Shown here: positions 6,077-12,737 of the stretch, piece after piece
How positions within the stretch are numbered: the stretch's first letter is position 1
Layout of the letters: the number at the start of each line of letters is the position of its first letter
Source: Promethearchaeota archaeon
GTDB taxonomy: Archaea; Asgardarchaeota; Lokiarchaeia; Sigynarchaeales; SOKP01
Assembly: GCA_030620005.1 (NCBI GenBank)
Contig: JAUXAJ010000130.1
Location: forward strand, 1-13,041
Reading direction: 5' to 3'
Length of the DNA stretch: 13,041 nucleotides
Position numbers and translations under genes: made by a program
Notes under the pieces: generated by a model
The model's input: only the letters and a program-made list of their open reading frames with translations
Told to the model about the DNA's origin: nothing
The model's database searches: none

Positions 6077-6730
6077 ATGGCTCCAACTTCCGCTTCATTA
6101 GAAGCATTATCTAATTTAAGAACATCAGGGAATTTTGGATGGTATGTCATCCCTCTGCTTGCAGTAGTCTTATATATTTATGGGGTTGAAATAAAAAGGG
6201 CAAAGGAAACAGGAAATTGGAACGCAATCTTCTCGGGATTAACCGTGTTAGGATTGGACATGATAAATGAAATCTGGAACGGATTAGTCTTTTATTTCAT
6301 ACAATATTCTGCGTTTTGGACAACTCCTAGTGGAAGTTCTTATGTCATATTAATAGGTTGGAATATCGAGATTGCGTTCATGTTCTCGATATCAGGCATA
6401 GTTTTCGCTAAATTTCTTCCAGAAGATAAGAGCGAAAAAGTCTTAGGATTACCAAATCGCTGGGCAATGGCTATAGGATTCTCACTATTCTGCTTAGTTG
6501 TAGAGATTCTATTAAATTTGGCAGGTGCTCTCGTATGGGTCTATCCTTGGTGGGAAGCGACGCCCTTTGGAGTAATATTAATATTTCTCATCGGATATTT
6601 TCATTTCTTCGTGGGTGCGTTTTTAATTTACGACATGCAAGAAAAAAAATATAAAATCATCGCAGTTGGAATAATCTACGCTATAGGTCTCGGGGCGATG
6701 GTTACGTTAATTCCTCTTGGAATCATTTAG
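6077..6730 (+). CDS. Six-helix integral membrane protein, unknown function
   Basis: 217 aa, hydrophobic segments at about 21-39, 49-75, 86-112, 129-156, 162-187 and 192-214; no signal peptide. Polar residues sit inside predicted helices in a repeated acid-Asn pattern: D61/E65/N68 (DMINEIWN), N96/E98 (WNIE) and E143/N147 (EILLN), followed by a WVYPWWEATPFG loop. Such buried acids and Trp/Tyr clusters suggest a conserved polar site (ligand, ion or lipid headgroup), but I do not recognise the family. AAGGTAG at 6064-6070 is a good Shine-Dalgarno for ATG 6077. A poly-T terminator follows at 6745-6778. The neighbours give no functional clue. Confidence 0.85.
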   Translation: MAPTSASLEALSNLRTSGNFGWYVIPLLAVVLYIYGVEIKRAKETGNWNAIFSGLTVLGLDMINEIWNGLVFYFIQYSAFWTTPSGSSYVILIGWNIEIAFMFSISGIVFAKFLPEDKSEKVLGLPNRWAMAIGFSLFCLVVEILLNLAGALVWVYPWWEATPFGVILIFLIGYFHFFVGAFLIYDMQEKKYKIIAVGIIYAIGLGAMVTLIPLGII

Positions 6731-6744
6731 ATTTTCTTGTAAGC

Positions 6745-6778
6745 TTTTTTTTTATTCTTTTTTATCGCTATTTTTTTT
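6745..6778 (+). terminator. Poly-T archaeal terminator
   Basis: Three T runs (9, 7 and 8 T, separated by short breaks) begin 15 nt after the membrane-protein stop; a U tract alone is enough for archaeal termination. Confidence 0.6.
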
Positions 6779-7132
6779 AATACCTTGGAATTCTTTAAAA
6801 ATCACGTAGTAAAGCAGAAAAGGAGCTTAAAATCATTTTCATGTAAAAAAACCGATATCTGAGAAGAATTCACGAAGTGCAATGCCATTACATGTTCTAT
6901 CGAATCATTCTATTTAATAAAATACATTTTAATTTAGTCAAAAGAATATTTGAAGAAACCCTACTATAAAGCGTGATATTATATAGTTTTATTAGATCAT
7001 CCCTTCTGAGGTTTTTATCCATAAAATTTAAGATCAATAAATATATATATACTAATCGATATAATTAATATTGAACTTGTTTTTAATAAAAAATTTAATT
7101 TAAAAAAAATTGAATTACACGTAGTTGAGACG
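6779..7132. other. AT-rich intergenic region, no gene seen
   Basis: Nothing coding is convincing on either strand. The right part holds AT-rich candidates for the TPR gene promoter: ATATATATATACTA near 7039-7053 and TTTAATTTAAAAAAA at 7094-7108, the latter about 30 nt before the ATG. Confidence 0.5.
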
Positions 7133-7678
7133 ATGGTCGCAATTATGAATAATGATCTTTTTGAGAAATCTAAAGATTTTTTTGAAAGTGGAGATATCCT
7201 TAACTCTTTAAAAAGCTTTGAAATTTTTTTTTCTCAAATTGGCAAAATTAAGGAAAAGAGAAAAGATAAGGATGAATACATTAGTTTTCTTGAAAAACTC
7301 TTGAAATATTGTGGAAAAAACAATCTTCACGAAGAAGAAGCTTTAGTTTTGAGGAGCTTGGGACGGATATATTCTTTTTTTAAACAACATGTTGAAAGCA
7401 TGAAATATCATTGGAAGTCAATAAAGATTCAGAAAAAATACGGTAGAAGATTAGATGTGGCTGAAGGATTAGTATTTCTTGGCGAAGACCATGAAGTTTC
7501 TGGAAACTACGACAAATGCCTTGAAGCTTTCGAAGATGCTGCAGAAATTTATAGTGAATTAGGGAAATTAAGAAAACTTAAAGAACTACAAAAAGAAATT
7601 GCTCGCTTAAAAGAATTTTCAAAGGAGATTGTCGAAGACGAGTATTACATGAATAAATTTAATATAAATAAGTATTAA
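7133..7678 (+). CDS. Tetratricopeptide-repeat (TPR) protein
   Basis: 181 aa, all helical. At least two clear TPR units: about 68-103 (EALVLRSLGRIYSFF... to KSIKIQKKYG) and 107-144 (LDVAEGLVFLGEDHEVSGNYDKCLEAFEDAAEIYSELG), with degenerate repeats at about 7-62. TPRs bind protein partners; no catalytic domain is attached. ATG 7133 is taken as start; ATG at 7145 (MNNDLFEK) is an alternative, and no strong RBS separates them. Cytosolic, partner unknown. Stands alone, convergent with the 7760 gene. Confidence 0.8.
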   Translation: MVAIMNNDLFEKSKDFFESGDILNSLKSFEIFFSQIGKIKEKRKDKDEYISFLEKLLKYCGKNNLHEEEALVLRSLGRIYSFFKQHVESMKYHWKSIKIQKKYGRRLDVAEGLVFLGEDHEVSGNYDKCLEAFEDAAEIYSELGKLRKLKELQKEIARLKEFSKEIVEDEYYMNKFNINKY

Positions 7679-7715
7679 GAAAGGATTTTCAATCAAATCT
7701 TTTTCTTAAAAACAA

Positions 7716-7738
7716 TTTTTTTTTCTTTTTTGATCTTT
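7716..7738 (+). terminator. Poly-T terminator after the TPR gene
   Basis: T9-C-T6 followed by GATCTTTTT, 38 nt after the TPR stop, between convergent genes. Confidence 0.55.
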
Positions 7739-7759
7739 TTCAAGGATTTACTTTTCAAT

Positions 7760-9040
7760 TTAAGATTCAAAAATTTTCTTTCTTAAATTCTTGCGTTTAA
7801 GCGCCGTAAATTCCTGGACCTTGTTCCTCACGAGATTGCGTTTTTCAATCAATCCCAATTTTGCCGGTCTTAGCTTCTCTTCTAATTTCTCGCGGAATTC
7901 TTCGATTTCTAAATTCAAGTCAAATAAGTCGCTAAAATCGATTTCTTGGTATTGCGAATCCAAATTCATGCCCGTGTCTGTTTCTCGATAAGCGCGTATT
8001 TCTTTCGGTTCGAAAAGGTTTTCAACGAATTTACTCACAATTATTATTAGAGTTGGTCTTAGGTCGTTAATCCACGCCAATCCGTCCATGACTTTAATTT
8101 TATTTATCTTTCTGAAGTCACTTAAGGCGTTAGAGATAATACCGTTGATGAATTCTAACGGGTTTCTTTCTTTAACCATGCCTGTTAAACCAGTAAATAT
8201 GCTCTCTGTCAATGTTTTTATTAACAAATCTTTGAACTGGTCATACTTGTAAAACTTGCCCTGTCTAAAATAGGAAGATAAGAATTGAGATATACCAATT
8301 TCTAATTTTTTATCATCGATCTTTATCTTCTTGAAACAAAACGACTTGATTTCTCTTGTTAAATGTGACCCGTTAAATTCAAATATCTCGATTATTTTAG
8401 GAGCGGCAACTTGTTTAGGAATTACTTGCGGCGCAATTTTCTTTTCCTTTAATGGTGCAACAGCCGATCGATTGTAATCTTCAACTATGAACTCATTAAT
8501 ACCTGAACGAAGCGTGAATATGTTTGTATTAATTTTATCGTTTCCTTCATAAACAGTGGGAACCCAACCCATGTGCTTTTCGATTACATCGTTCATGTTA
8601 AGCTCGTAGATGCCGTGAGAACTGAAAAAAACTTCGTAAAGAGCACTTATTTCGTATTCTTTCACGTCAAGTTTAAACAGCTTCCTAACATAATTATCGT
8701 ATTTGAGGAAAAAAAGAAAAATGCAATCGTCCATTGCCACCGAATTATTTGGGTATTGTGCTTGAAAAAGAAATCTTTTGTATTCAATTCGAATCTTTTG
8801 AGCTCTTATCCATTCAAAGGCAAAATCTAAAATGTCCTTACCTTCAGACAATTTATCTTTATAGTACCTAAGAACTCCTAAGACTTCTTTTTCAGTAGTT
8901 CCAATCGATTGATTATGAAGAAATTTCGTTATAATTTGAATGTGCGTGTGATTTTTATGTTGATTCCTGATTCTTTCGAAGTACGTAAGTAATCTCTTCT
9001 TTTCAATCTTGTAAATTTGTTTTAGTTTGGGTTCTTCCAT
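7760..9040 (-). CDS. Large protein of unknown function, second gene of a two-gene unit
   Basis: 426 aa from ATG 9040; an in-frame GTG at 9046 would add two residues, but AAGGAT upstream is better spaced for the ATG. Two predominantly helical halves (about 1-190 and 215-426) are joined by a Lys/Ala/Pro linker (APLKEKKIAPQVIPKQVAAPK, about 197-217). The second half includes a hydrophobic WINDLRPTLIIIVSKFVENLF segment (about 325-345), too amphipathic to call a membrane helix, and a highly charged C-terminal coiled coil (about 380-426). I see no catalytic motif and do not recognise a family. It lies 40 nt downstream of the 9081 gene on the same strand, though a TATA-like TATAAAAAC at 9058-9066 could also start its own transcript. 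CG-containing codons are commoner here than in other genes of the window. Confidence 0.75.
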   Translation of the reverse strand: MEEPKLKQIYKIEKKRLLTYFERIRNQHKNHTHIQIITKFLHNQSIGTTEKEVLGVLRYYKDKLSEGKDILDFAFEWIRAQKIRIEYKRFLFQAQYPNNSVAMDDCIFLFFLKYDNYVRKLFKLDVKEYEISALYEVFFSSHGIYELNMNDVIEKHMGWVPTVYEGNDKINTNIFTLRSGINEFIVEDYNRSAVAPLKEKKIAPQVIPKQVAAPKIIEIFEFNGSHLTREIKSFCFKKIKIDDKKLEIGISQFLSSYFRQGKFYKYDQFKDLLIKTLTESIFTGLTGMVKERNPLEFINGIISNALSDFRKINKIKVMDGLAWINDLRPTLIIIVSKFVENLFEPKEIRAYRETDTGMNLDSQYQEIDFSDLFDLNLEIEEFREKLEEKLRPAKLGLIEKRNLVRNKVQEFTALKRKNLRKKIFES

Positions 9041-9057
9041 TCTCACGATCCTTAACA

Positions 9058-9066
9058 GTTTTTATA
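9058..9066 (-). promoter_or_regulatory. TATA-like box between the two unknown genes
   Basis: Minus-strand TATAAAAAC about 20-26 nt upstream of ATG 9040, inside the gap between tandem genes; it may give the second gene its own transcript. Confidence 0.3.
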
Positions 9067-9080
9067 CTATTTGATATAAA

Positions 9081-10118
9081 TTAATCACGCTTGTCGAGAT
9101 GCATTTTAACATTTTCCAAATCTTCGCTTGTGATTGCGCTCCAGCTTTTTAATTTAAAATTTGGGTTGAATTCTAACAAAACCTCAACCAAGTTCTTATG
9201 TAGATCCAAGATTAACCTTAAATTTTTTCTATAATAAGAAATATTTCTTGAATTTTGGTCGTCGTCAACATTAGGGATTAGAATTACGCCATGACTCTTA
9301 GTTATCCCGTTTTCTATCGCGTGTTCTTCTAAATACTTCACTTTCGCATCCCCAAGGCTAAGTTCAATTATTTTAATGTTCGGAAAAACGCTTGATTTTC
9401 CAAAAAGTTTCAGAGTCTCGTTGATTAGATCCTCGTAATAATTTGGTAAGGTTGACATTAGATAGTAAGAAGGTATGTAACTCATGAAGTATCTTCTGAA
9501 AGAACCCTCCTTATCAAATGTGTAAAGGTTAGTAGTTTTTGATTCCGCGCTTGTAACTCTTTCGATTAACCCAACGCAGTAATATTTTTGTTGTTCTTCC
9601 CAGTACATTTTTCTTGAAGATCCGATCGAATATTCGATTAAATCTAAGCCCCGAGTTAATTCCTCGTTGATAAAGTCATGAAATTTAAAATTCTCGCCTA
9701 AAAAACTTTCAAATATTACTTTACCTTGAGCAATGCTTGGATGGATGTATTGTACCATTTTTTCGTATATCATCTTTGTATCTTCTGTATAAGGAGAACC
9801 TATTAACGCGAAAAGATTTGTTCTTCCATCTTTTGATTCCGTTGAAGAATTTAGGTTAAAGAAAGATTGAATTATTTCCGATTCGTCAAAGGATGTGTCG
9901 CTTTGGATTGTTAACGAAGATTCAATATAGTCAATTTTCCATTTTCCTCCCTCGTCGCTAGCGGCTGTTAAAAATAAGGGTCCAAGGAACTTAAAAGAGA
10001 GCGTCTTTATTTCGTCTTTTCTTTCCTCAGATAAATTTTTAGAAAACCTTATCTTCTCAAAAACTATGTTATTTTCGTCGGAGAAAAACAATCCTAAAAT
10101 TAATCTTGCGTCTTTCAT
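9081..10118 (-). CDS. Protein of unknown function, first gene of a two-gene unit
   Basis: 345 aa, soluble, mixed alpha/beta. The first 65 residues alternate strand and helix (ARLILGLFFSDENNIVFEKIRF, a helix at 31-45, FLGPLFLTAASDEGGKWKIDYI) in a way that could be a longin/profilin-like platform, but this is weak. The central part is rich in Tyr/Trp (KMYWEEQQKYYCVGLIERV, SYIPSYYLMS). Residues 245-285 read as alternating strands (NIKIIELSLGDAKVKYLEE, HGVILIPNV). No nucleotide-binding or metal motif visible. ATG 10118 has no clear SD. It precedes the 7760 gene by 40 nt, so the two products may work together. A perfect palindrome lies 49 nt upstream of the start. CG-rich codon use is shared with its partner. 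Confidence 0.75.
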   Translation of the reverse strand: MKDARLILGLFFSDENNIVFEKIRFSKNLSEERKDEIKTLSFKFLGPLFLTAASDEGGKWKIDYIESSLTIQSDTSFDESEIIQSFFNLNSSTESKDGRTNLFALIGSPYTEDTKMIYEKMVQYIHPSIAQGKVIFESFLGENFKFHDFINEELTRGLDLIEYSIGSSRKMYWEEQQKYYCVGLIERVTSAESKTTNLYTFDKEGSFRRYFMSYIPSYYLMSTLPNYYEDLINETLKLFGKSSVFPNIKIIELSLGDAKVKYLEEHAIENGITKSHGVILIPNVDDDQNSRNISYYRKNLRLILDLHKNLVEVLLEFNPNFKLKSWSAITSEDLENVKMHLDKRD

Positions 10119-10166
10119 TTGATAGGGCCTTTTGTAGCTGTTATAACTTCTAATAATGAGGTTATC

Positions 10167-10183
10167 TATCTTATTTTAAGATA
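10167..10183. promoter_or_regulatory. Perfect palindrome, candidate operator
   Basis: TATCTTATTTTAAGATA: 7-bp arms and a 3-nt centre, 49-65 nt upstream of the 10118 start on the minus strand. Position and symmetry fit a dimeric archaeal repressor or activator site overlapping or next to the promoter. Confidence 0.4.
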
Positions 10184-10510
10184 AACTAAAAGATTTTAAG
10201 TTTAAGTTTTTCGATAGTTCACATTTTAGAATTTTCGACCGGGTTTTCCCGATAAAATCTATTTCTTTATAAAATTTAAAAAAATGAACTCCAAAGGGTT
10301 CATGATTGGAGGCGAATTTTTATTATTATTATTATTGCGTTATACTAGTTATTATTAGTAGGGAAGACCCCATTTTCGACTGGAAAGAATGAAAAAATAA
10401 AAATATTAAAACAATAGACGTCTTATATTAAATTGAAATAAGAAATTAAAGTTTAGAGACGAGAATATTAAAATTCATGGTTATAAATTTCAATATTACA
10501 AGGAATTAGT

Positions 10511-10553
10511 GATTTAAAGATATACACACGCACAATCGAAATCACTTGAGGGT
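10511..10553 (+). promoter_or_regulatory. Promoter and RBS of the LRR gene
   Basis: GATTTAAAGATATA (about 10511-10524) is a TATA-like box about 40 nt before the ATG; GAGGGT at 10548-10553 is a Shine-Dalgarno 5 nt before ATG 10559. Confidence 0.4.
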
Positions 10554-10558
10554 ATTTA

Positions 10559-11668
10559 ATGGAAAAAATCGAATATAACGGCAAAAAAATACGTCTTATT
10601 AGTGGATATTTAGATTTAGAATATAGAAATATCAAGGATATTGCTGATATTAAAGGACTCGAAACCCTGAGCGGTCTAGAAGAATTAAATCTGTGTTCAA
10701 ATCAAATATATGAGATAAAAGGGCTTGATAAAATTACTAACTTAAAGAAGTTATATCTTAATAATAATCTAATTTCTGAGATAAAAGGGCTTGATTGTTT
10801 GCCAAACTTGGAAGAATTGAGCCTCCAATATAACAACATCACGGAAATAAAAGGACTTGGGAGTCTTAAAAATCTAAAGATGTTATACCTCGAAGGAAAT
10901 CCTATCCCCAAGGATTTTTTGGAAAAGTTGGGGGGTCTTAGTTCTAAAGGTGGCGCAAACAATCCTCAAAAATTCATTGATTATTGTAATCAAATTCTGG
11001 TAATAGGGTTAGAAGACGTACCCATACAAGGGTCAATGAAAGATTTGCATCCGATACCTTTTGGAATGGACACTGAAACGCTTGATCAAGAAAGATCTGA
11101 CCTTATAGAAATAGAACGAGAAAAAATAAACACGGTTTTCCTTAGCATCCAGGATCTAATTGACCAAAATAAATTTTTTGAAGCTCTAAATTTATTAAAC
11201 GGAGCAAAAAAAATCGCCCTCAATACCGAATTGTACGAAGTCTTAGACGATATTATCGTTAAAATGCACGGTATTAAACTGCAGAGGGTAAGATACCACA
11301 TCGACGAAGCCTTGAGAGTCTTTTCCAACTCGTTAAAATGCTCGATTCAAGATATTAATGAATTTTTAAGTTCAGTCTCACCGGATTTTAATTTTACAGA
11401 AAAGAAATTAAAGTTTAAAATTCTGGCCCGAATAAGAAAATTAAAATTAAATGCCATCTTGGATGGAAATTATATAGTGTTTAGTCAGAAATTAGACCCA
11501 ATGCATGGTATATATCCAAATCAAATCCAACGCGACATCCCAATGAACAACAAGTATGAATCTACAGTCAGAATGAAAAAGCAATGCTTTAACTGTGGTG
11601 AAAAAATTGATGCCGAATCCATTATTTGTTCATATTGCGGAATTCCTCAAGATAATTTTAAATACTAA
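10559..11668 (+). CDS. Leucine-rich-repeat protein with PCI-like helical domain and C-terminal zinc ribbon
   Basis: 369 aa in three parts. (1) Residues about 27-118: SDS22-type 22-residue LRRs, L.NLeeL.L..N.I.eIKGL, three full repeats (EIKGL at 52, 74 and 96) and a capping one (NLKMLYLEGNPI). (2) About 178-312: helical (DLIEIEREKINTVFLSIQDL), ending in KFKILARIRKLKLNAILDGN and YIVF, reminiscent of the winged-helix end of PCI domains (proteasome lid, COP9, eIF3); this is a weak visual match. (3) Cys343-x2-Cys346 ... Cys357-x2-Cys360, a zinc ribbon. LRRs and PCI domains are protein-binding, so an adaptor or scaffold role is likely. It lies 86 nt upstream of the ubiquitin-like gene on the same strand, and the E2 follows that; a substrate- or E2-recruiting part in the conjugation pathway is an attractive but unproven inference. 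The zinc site is not a RING. Confidence 0.85.
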   Translation: MEKIEYNGKKIRLISGYLDLEYRNIKDIADIKGLETLSGLEELNLCSNQIYEIKGLDKITNLKKLYLNNNLISEIKGLDCLPNLEELSLQYNNITEIKGLGSLKNLKMLYLEGNPIPKDFLEKLGGLSSKGGANNPQKFIDYCNQILVIGLEDVPIQGSMKDLHPIPFGMDTETLDQERSDLIEIEREKINTVFLSIQDLIDQNKFFEALNLLNGAKKIALNTELYEVLDDIIVKMHGIKLQRVRYHIDEALRVFSNSLKCSIQDINEFLSSVSPDFNFTEKKLKFKILARIRKLKLNAILDGNYIVFSQKLDPMHGIYPNQIQRDIPMNNKYESTVRMKKQCFNCGEKIDAESIICSYCGIPQDNFKY

Positions 11669-11713
11669 ATTAATTAAATATATATAGTATAATAATTAAA
11701 ATAATATCAAGAA

Positions 11714-11727
11714 ACCGATTTAAAAAC
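11714..11727 (+). promoter_or_regulatory. BRE/TATA promoter of the ubiquitin-like gene
   Basis: ACCGATTTAAAAAC: a BRE-like purine/C stretch followed by TTTAAAAA, centred about 32 nt upstream of the GTG start at 11755. With no Shine-Dalgarno before the GTG, this predicts a leaderless or nearly leaderless mRNA separate from the LRR gene. Confidence 0.5.
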
Positions 11728-11754
11728 CAAAAAAAATAAATTAAATAACTAATA

Positions 11755-12027
11755 GTGAGTATTTTGAGAATAAGTGTAGAAGATTCTAGAACTGGAAAAT
11801 TAATTAAACTTGATGTTAAAGAACACCATATTATTGAAAGGATTGTTGATATTATTATAAAGCACATGGGAATAATCTCAGCCGAGCAAAGAAGCTACAC
11901 GTTAGTTCTTAATGGTCAAGAATTGCCCACAAATATAACTGTACTAGACGCAAAGCATAAATTTGGTCTAAAGGAAGACGCAAAATTAGCCTTATGGGCT
12001 AAAGTAGTGGGCGGAGCTTCGTATTAA
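11755..12027 (+). CDS. Ubiquitin-like modifier with C-terminal GG-ASY
   Basis: 90 aa from GTG 11755. Beta-grasp pattern: strand SILRISVED, turn, strand KLIKLDVKE, helix IIERIVDIIIKHMG (26-39), strand YTLVLNGQEL (compare LIFAGKQL of ubiquitin), and a final strand KLALWAKVVGG matching STLHLVLRLRGG. Gly86-Gly87 is followed by Ala-Ser-Tyr, so a protease must trim three residues before an E1 can adenylate the Gly. It would be conjugated to lysines through an E1-E2 cascade; the E2 lies convergently 67 nt downstream. Closest in kind to the archaeal ubiquitins of Caldiarchaeum and Asgard clusters rather than SAMP/Urm1, which lack such a processed tail in general and do not use E2. Lys15, 18, 22, 36, 68, 73, 77 and 83 are possible chain sites. 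High confidence in the fold, lower in exact family. Confidence 0.88.
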   Translation: MSILRISVEDSRTGKLIKLDVKEHHIIERIVDIIIKHMGIISAEQRSYTLVLNGQELPTNITVLDAKHKFGLKEDAKLALWAKVVGGASY

Positions 12028-12050
12028 TTTTTTTTTCTTTTAATTTTTTA
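12028..12050 (+). terminator. Poly-T terminator after the ubiquitin-like gene
   Basis: T runs (11, 4 and 6 T) start at the stop codon of the Ubl gene, in the 67-nt gap between it and the convergent E2. Confidence 0.55.
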
Positions 12051-12094
12051 CTTCATATAGGCTTATTTTTAAAGAGAAAGAGTTCAGTTCATTA

Positions 12095-12673
12095 CTAATC
12101 GTCAAGGATAATTATGTCATAATCCTCTTCTTCTTCTTCTTCGACTTGTAGTATTTCTACTTCGTATTGCTTTCTTAGATCTTCCATTGAATTTTGCTTG
12201 AAAAATTCTGTTGCATTCCCACAGATGTCGTATTTAAGAGGATCGTCGGGATTTGGATTTTCTATTAACATCTGCAAGGCCTTTACTGTGGTTTCTAAAT
12301 CTGAAAGACGTGACCATTTCTTTAAGACGTTGAGGCAAATATATCCGGTTCCTGGCTTTTCTGAACCTGGTAATTCAACGGGATGGATATTCGGGTGGAA
12401 AATATTCGATAGCCATGCAAAATCAATGCCGCCAGGGTAGGGGAAGTTCCGATTGAGTTTAAGAAAAACTCGATGTGTTTTCTTAGGAACTAATTCTATT
12501 CCTTCTTTCGTATCATCCAAAATAAATCCTAAAGCTGCGATACTTACTATGACTTCCACGCTATTTTCGTGCCTAACGATGGAATTCTTCTCTAGTACAC
12601 TCAAACCTTCTAAATAACTAACCTCGTTTTCAACTCGGTCTTTCCAAATTTCTAACGGTAGTTCTGGGCTCAT
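12095..12673 (-). CDS. E2 ubiquitin-conjugating enzyme
   Basis: 192 aa. UBC fold in order: N-terminal helix (WKDRVENEVSYLEGL), beta sheet (VEVIVSIAAL, HRVFLKLNRNFPYPGG), WLSNIFHPNI with HPN at 93-95 (Asn stabilises the oxyanion), active-site Cys113 in YICLNVLKKWS, then TTVKALQMLIENPNPDDPL and a final helix. The segment from Cys onward closely resembles UBC12/UBE2M (CLNIL...W...PNPEDPL). It would accept the Ubl from an E1 as a thioester and pass it to lysines, alone or with an E3. Oddities: 17 residues between HPN and Cys where typical E2s have 7, and an acidic tail (EEEEEEDYDIIILDD, 178-192) with a SIM-like core. ATG 12673 has a good Shine-Dalgarno AAAGGAG (12683-12689). Convergent with the Ubl gene. 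No E1, RING or JAMM gene nearby. Confidence 0.93.
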   Translation of the reverse strand: MSPELPLEIWKDRVENEVSYLEGLSVLEKNSIVRHENSVEVIVSIAALGFILDDTKEGIELVPKKTHRVFLKLNRNFPYPGGIDFAWLSNIFHPNIHPVELPGSEKPGTGYICLNVLKKWSRLSDLETTVKALQMLIENPNPDDPLKYDICGNATEFFKQNSMEDLRKQYEVEILQVEEEEEEDYDIIILDD

Positions 12674-12682
12674 TATTTCGTT

Positions 12683-12737
12683 CTCCTTTATTGCATGAAT
12701 TAAGAAAAAAGTATTTTGTTAAAATAATAATATAACT
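12683..12737 (-). promoter_or_regulatory. Promoter and RBS of the E2 gene
   Basis: AAAGGAG at 12683-12689 lies 9 nt before the ATG; an AT-rich TATA-like stretch (TTATATTATTATTTTAA type on the minus strand, about 12719-12737) lies further upstream. Confidence 0.45.

Larger units (their letters stand above)
10119..10558. other. Divergent intergenic region (440 nt)
   Basis: Separates the minus-strand unknown pair from the plus-strand LRR gene. It holds a palindrome (10167-10183), a small GC stem CGGG-TTTT-CCCG (10240-10251), a TTA trinucleotide run (about 10319-10335) and the LRR promoter near 10513. A 24-codon ORF at 10284 is not convincing. No RNA gene recognised. Confidence 0.5.

Noticed and set aside
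7760..10118. E1-like activating enzyme among the two unknown minus-strand genes
   Set aside because: Neither protein shows a GxGxxG nucleotide-binding loop, the E1 Arg/Asp adenylation motifs or CxxC zinc pairs.
10284..10358. 24-codon ORF ending in a Leu run (TTA repeats)
   Set aside because: Too short, no RBS, and most of it is a trinucleotide repeat.
11587..11641. RING-type E3 signature in the LRR protein
   Set aside because: Only four Cys (CxxC...CxxC) are present, a zinc ribbon; a RING needs eight Cys/His ligands.
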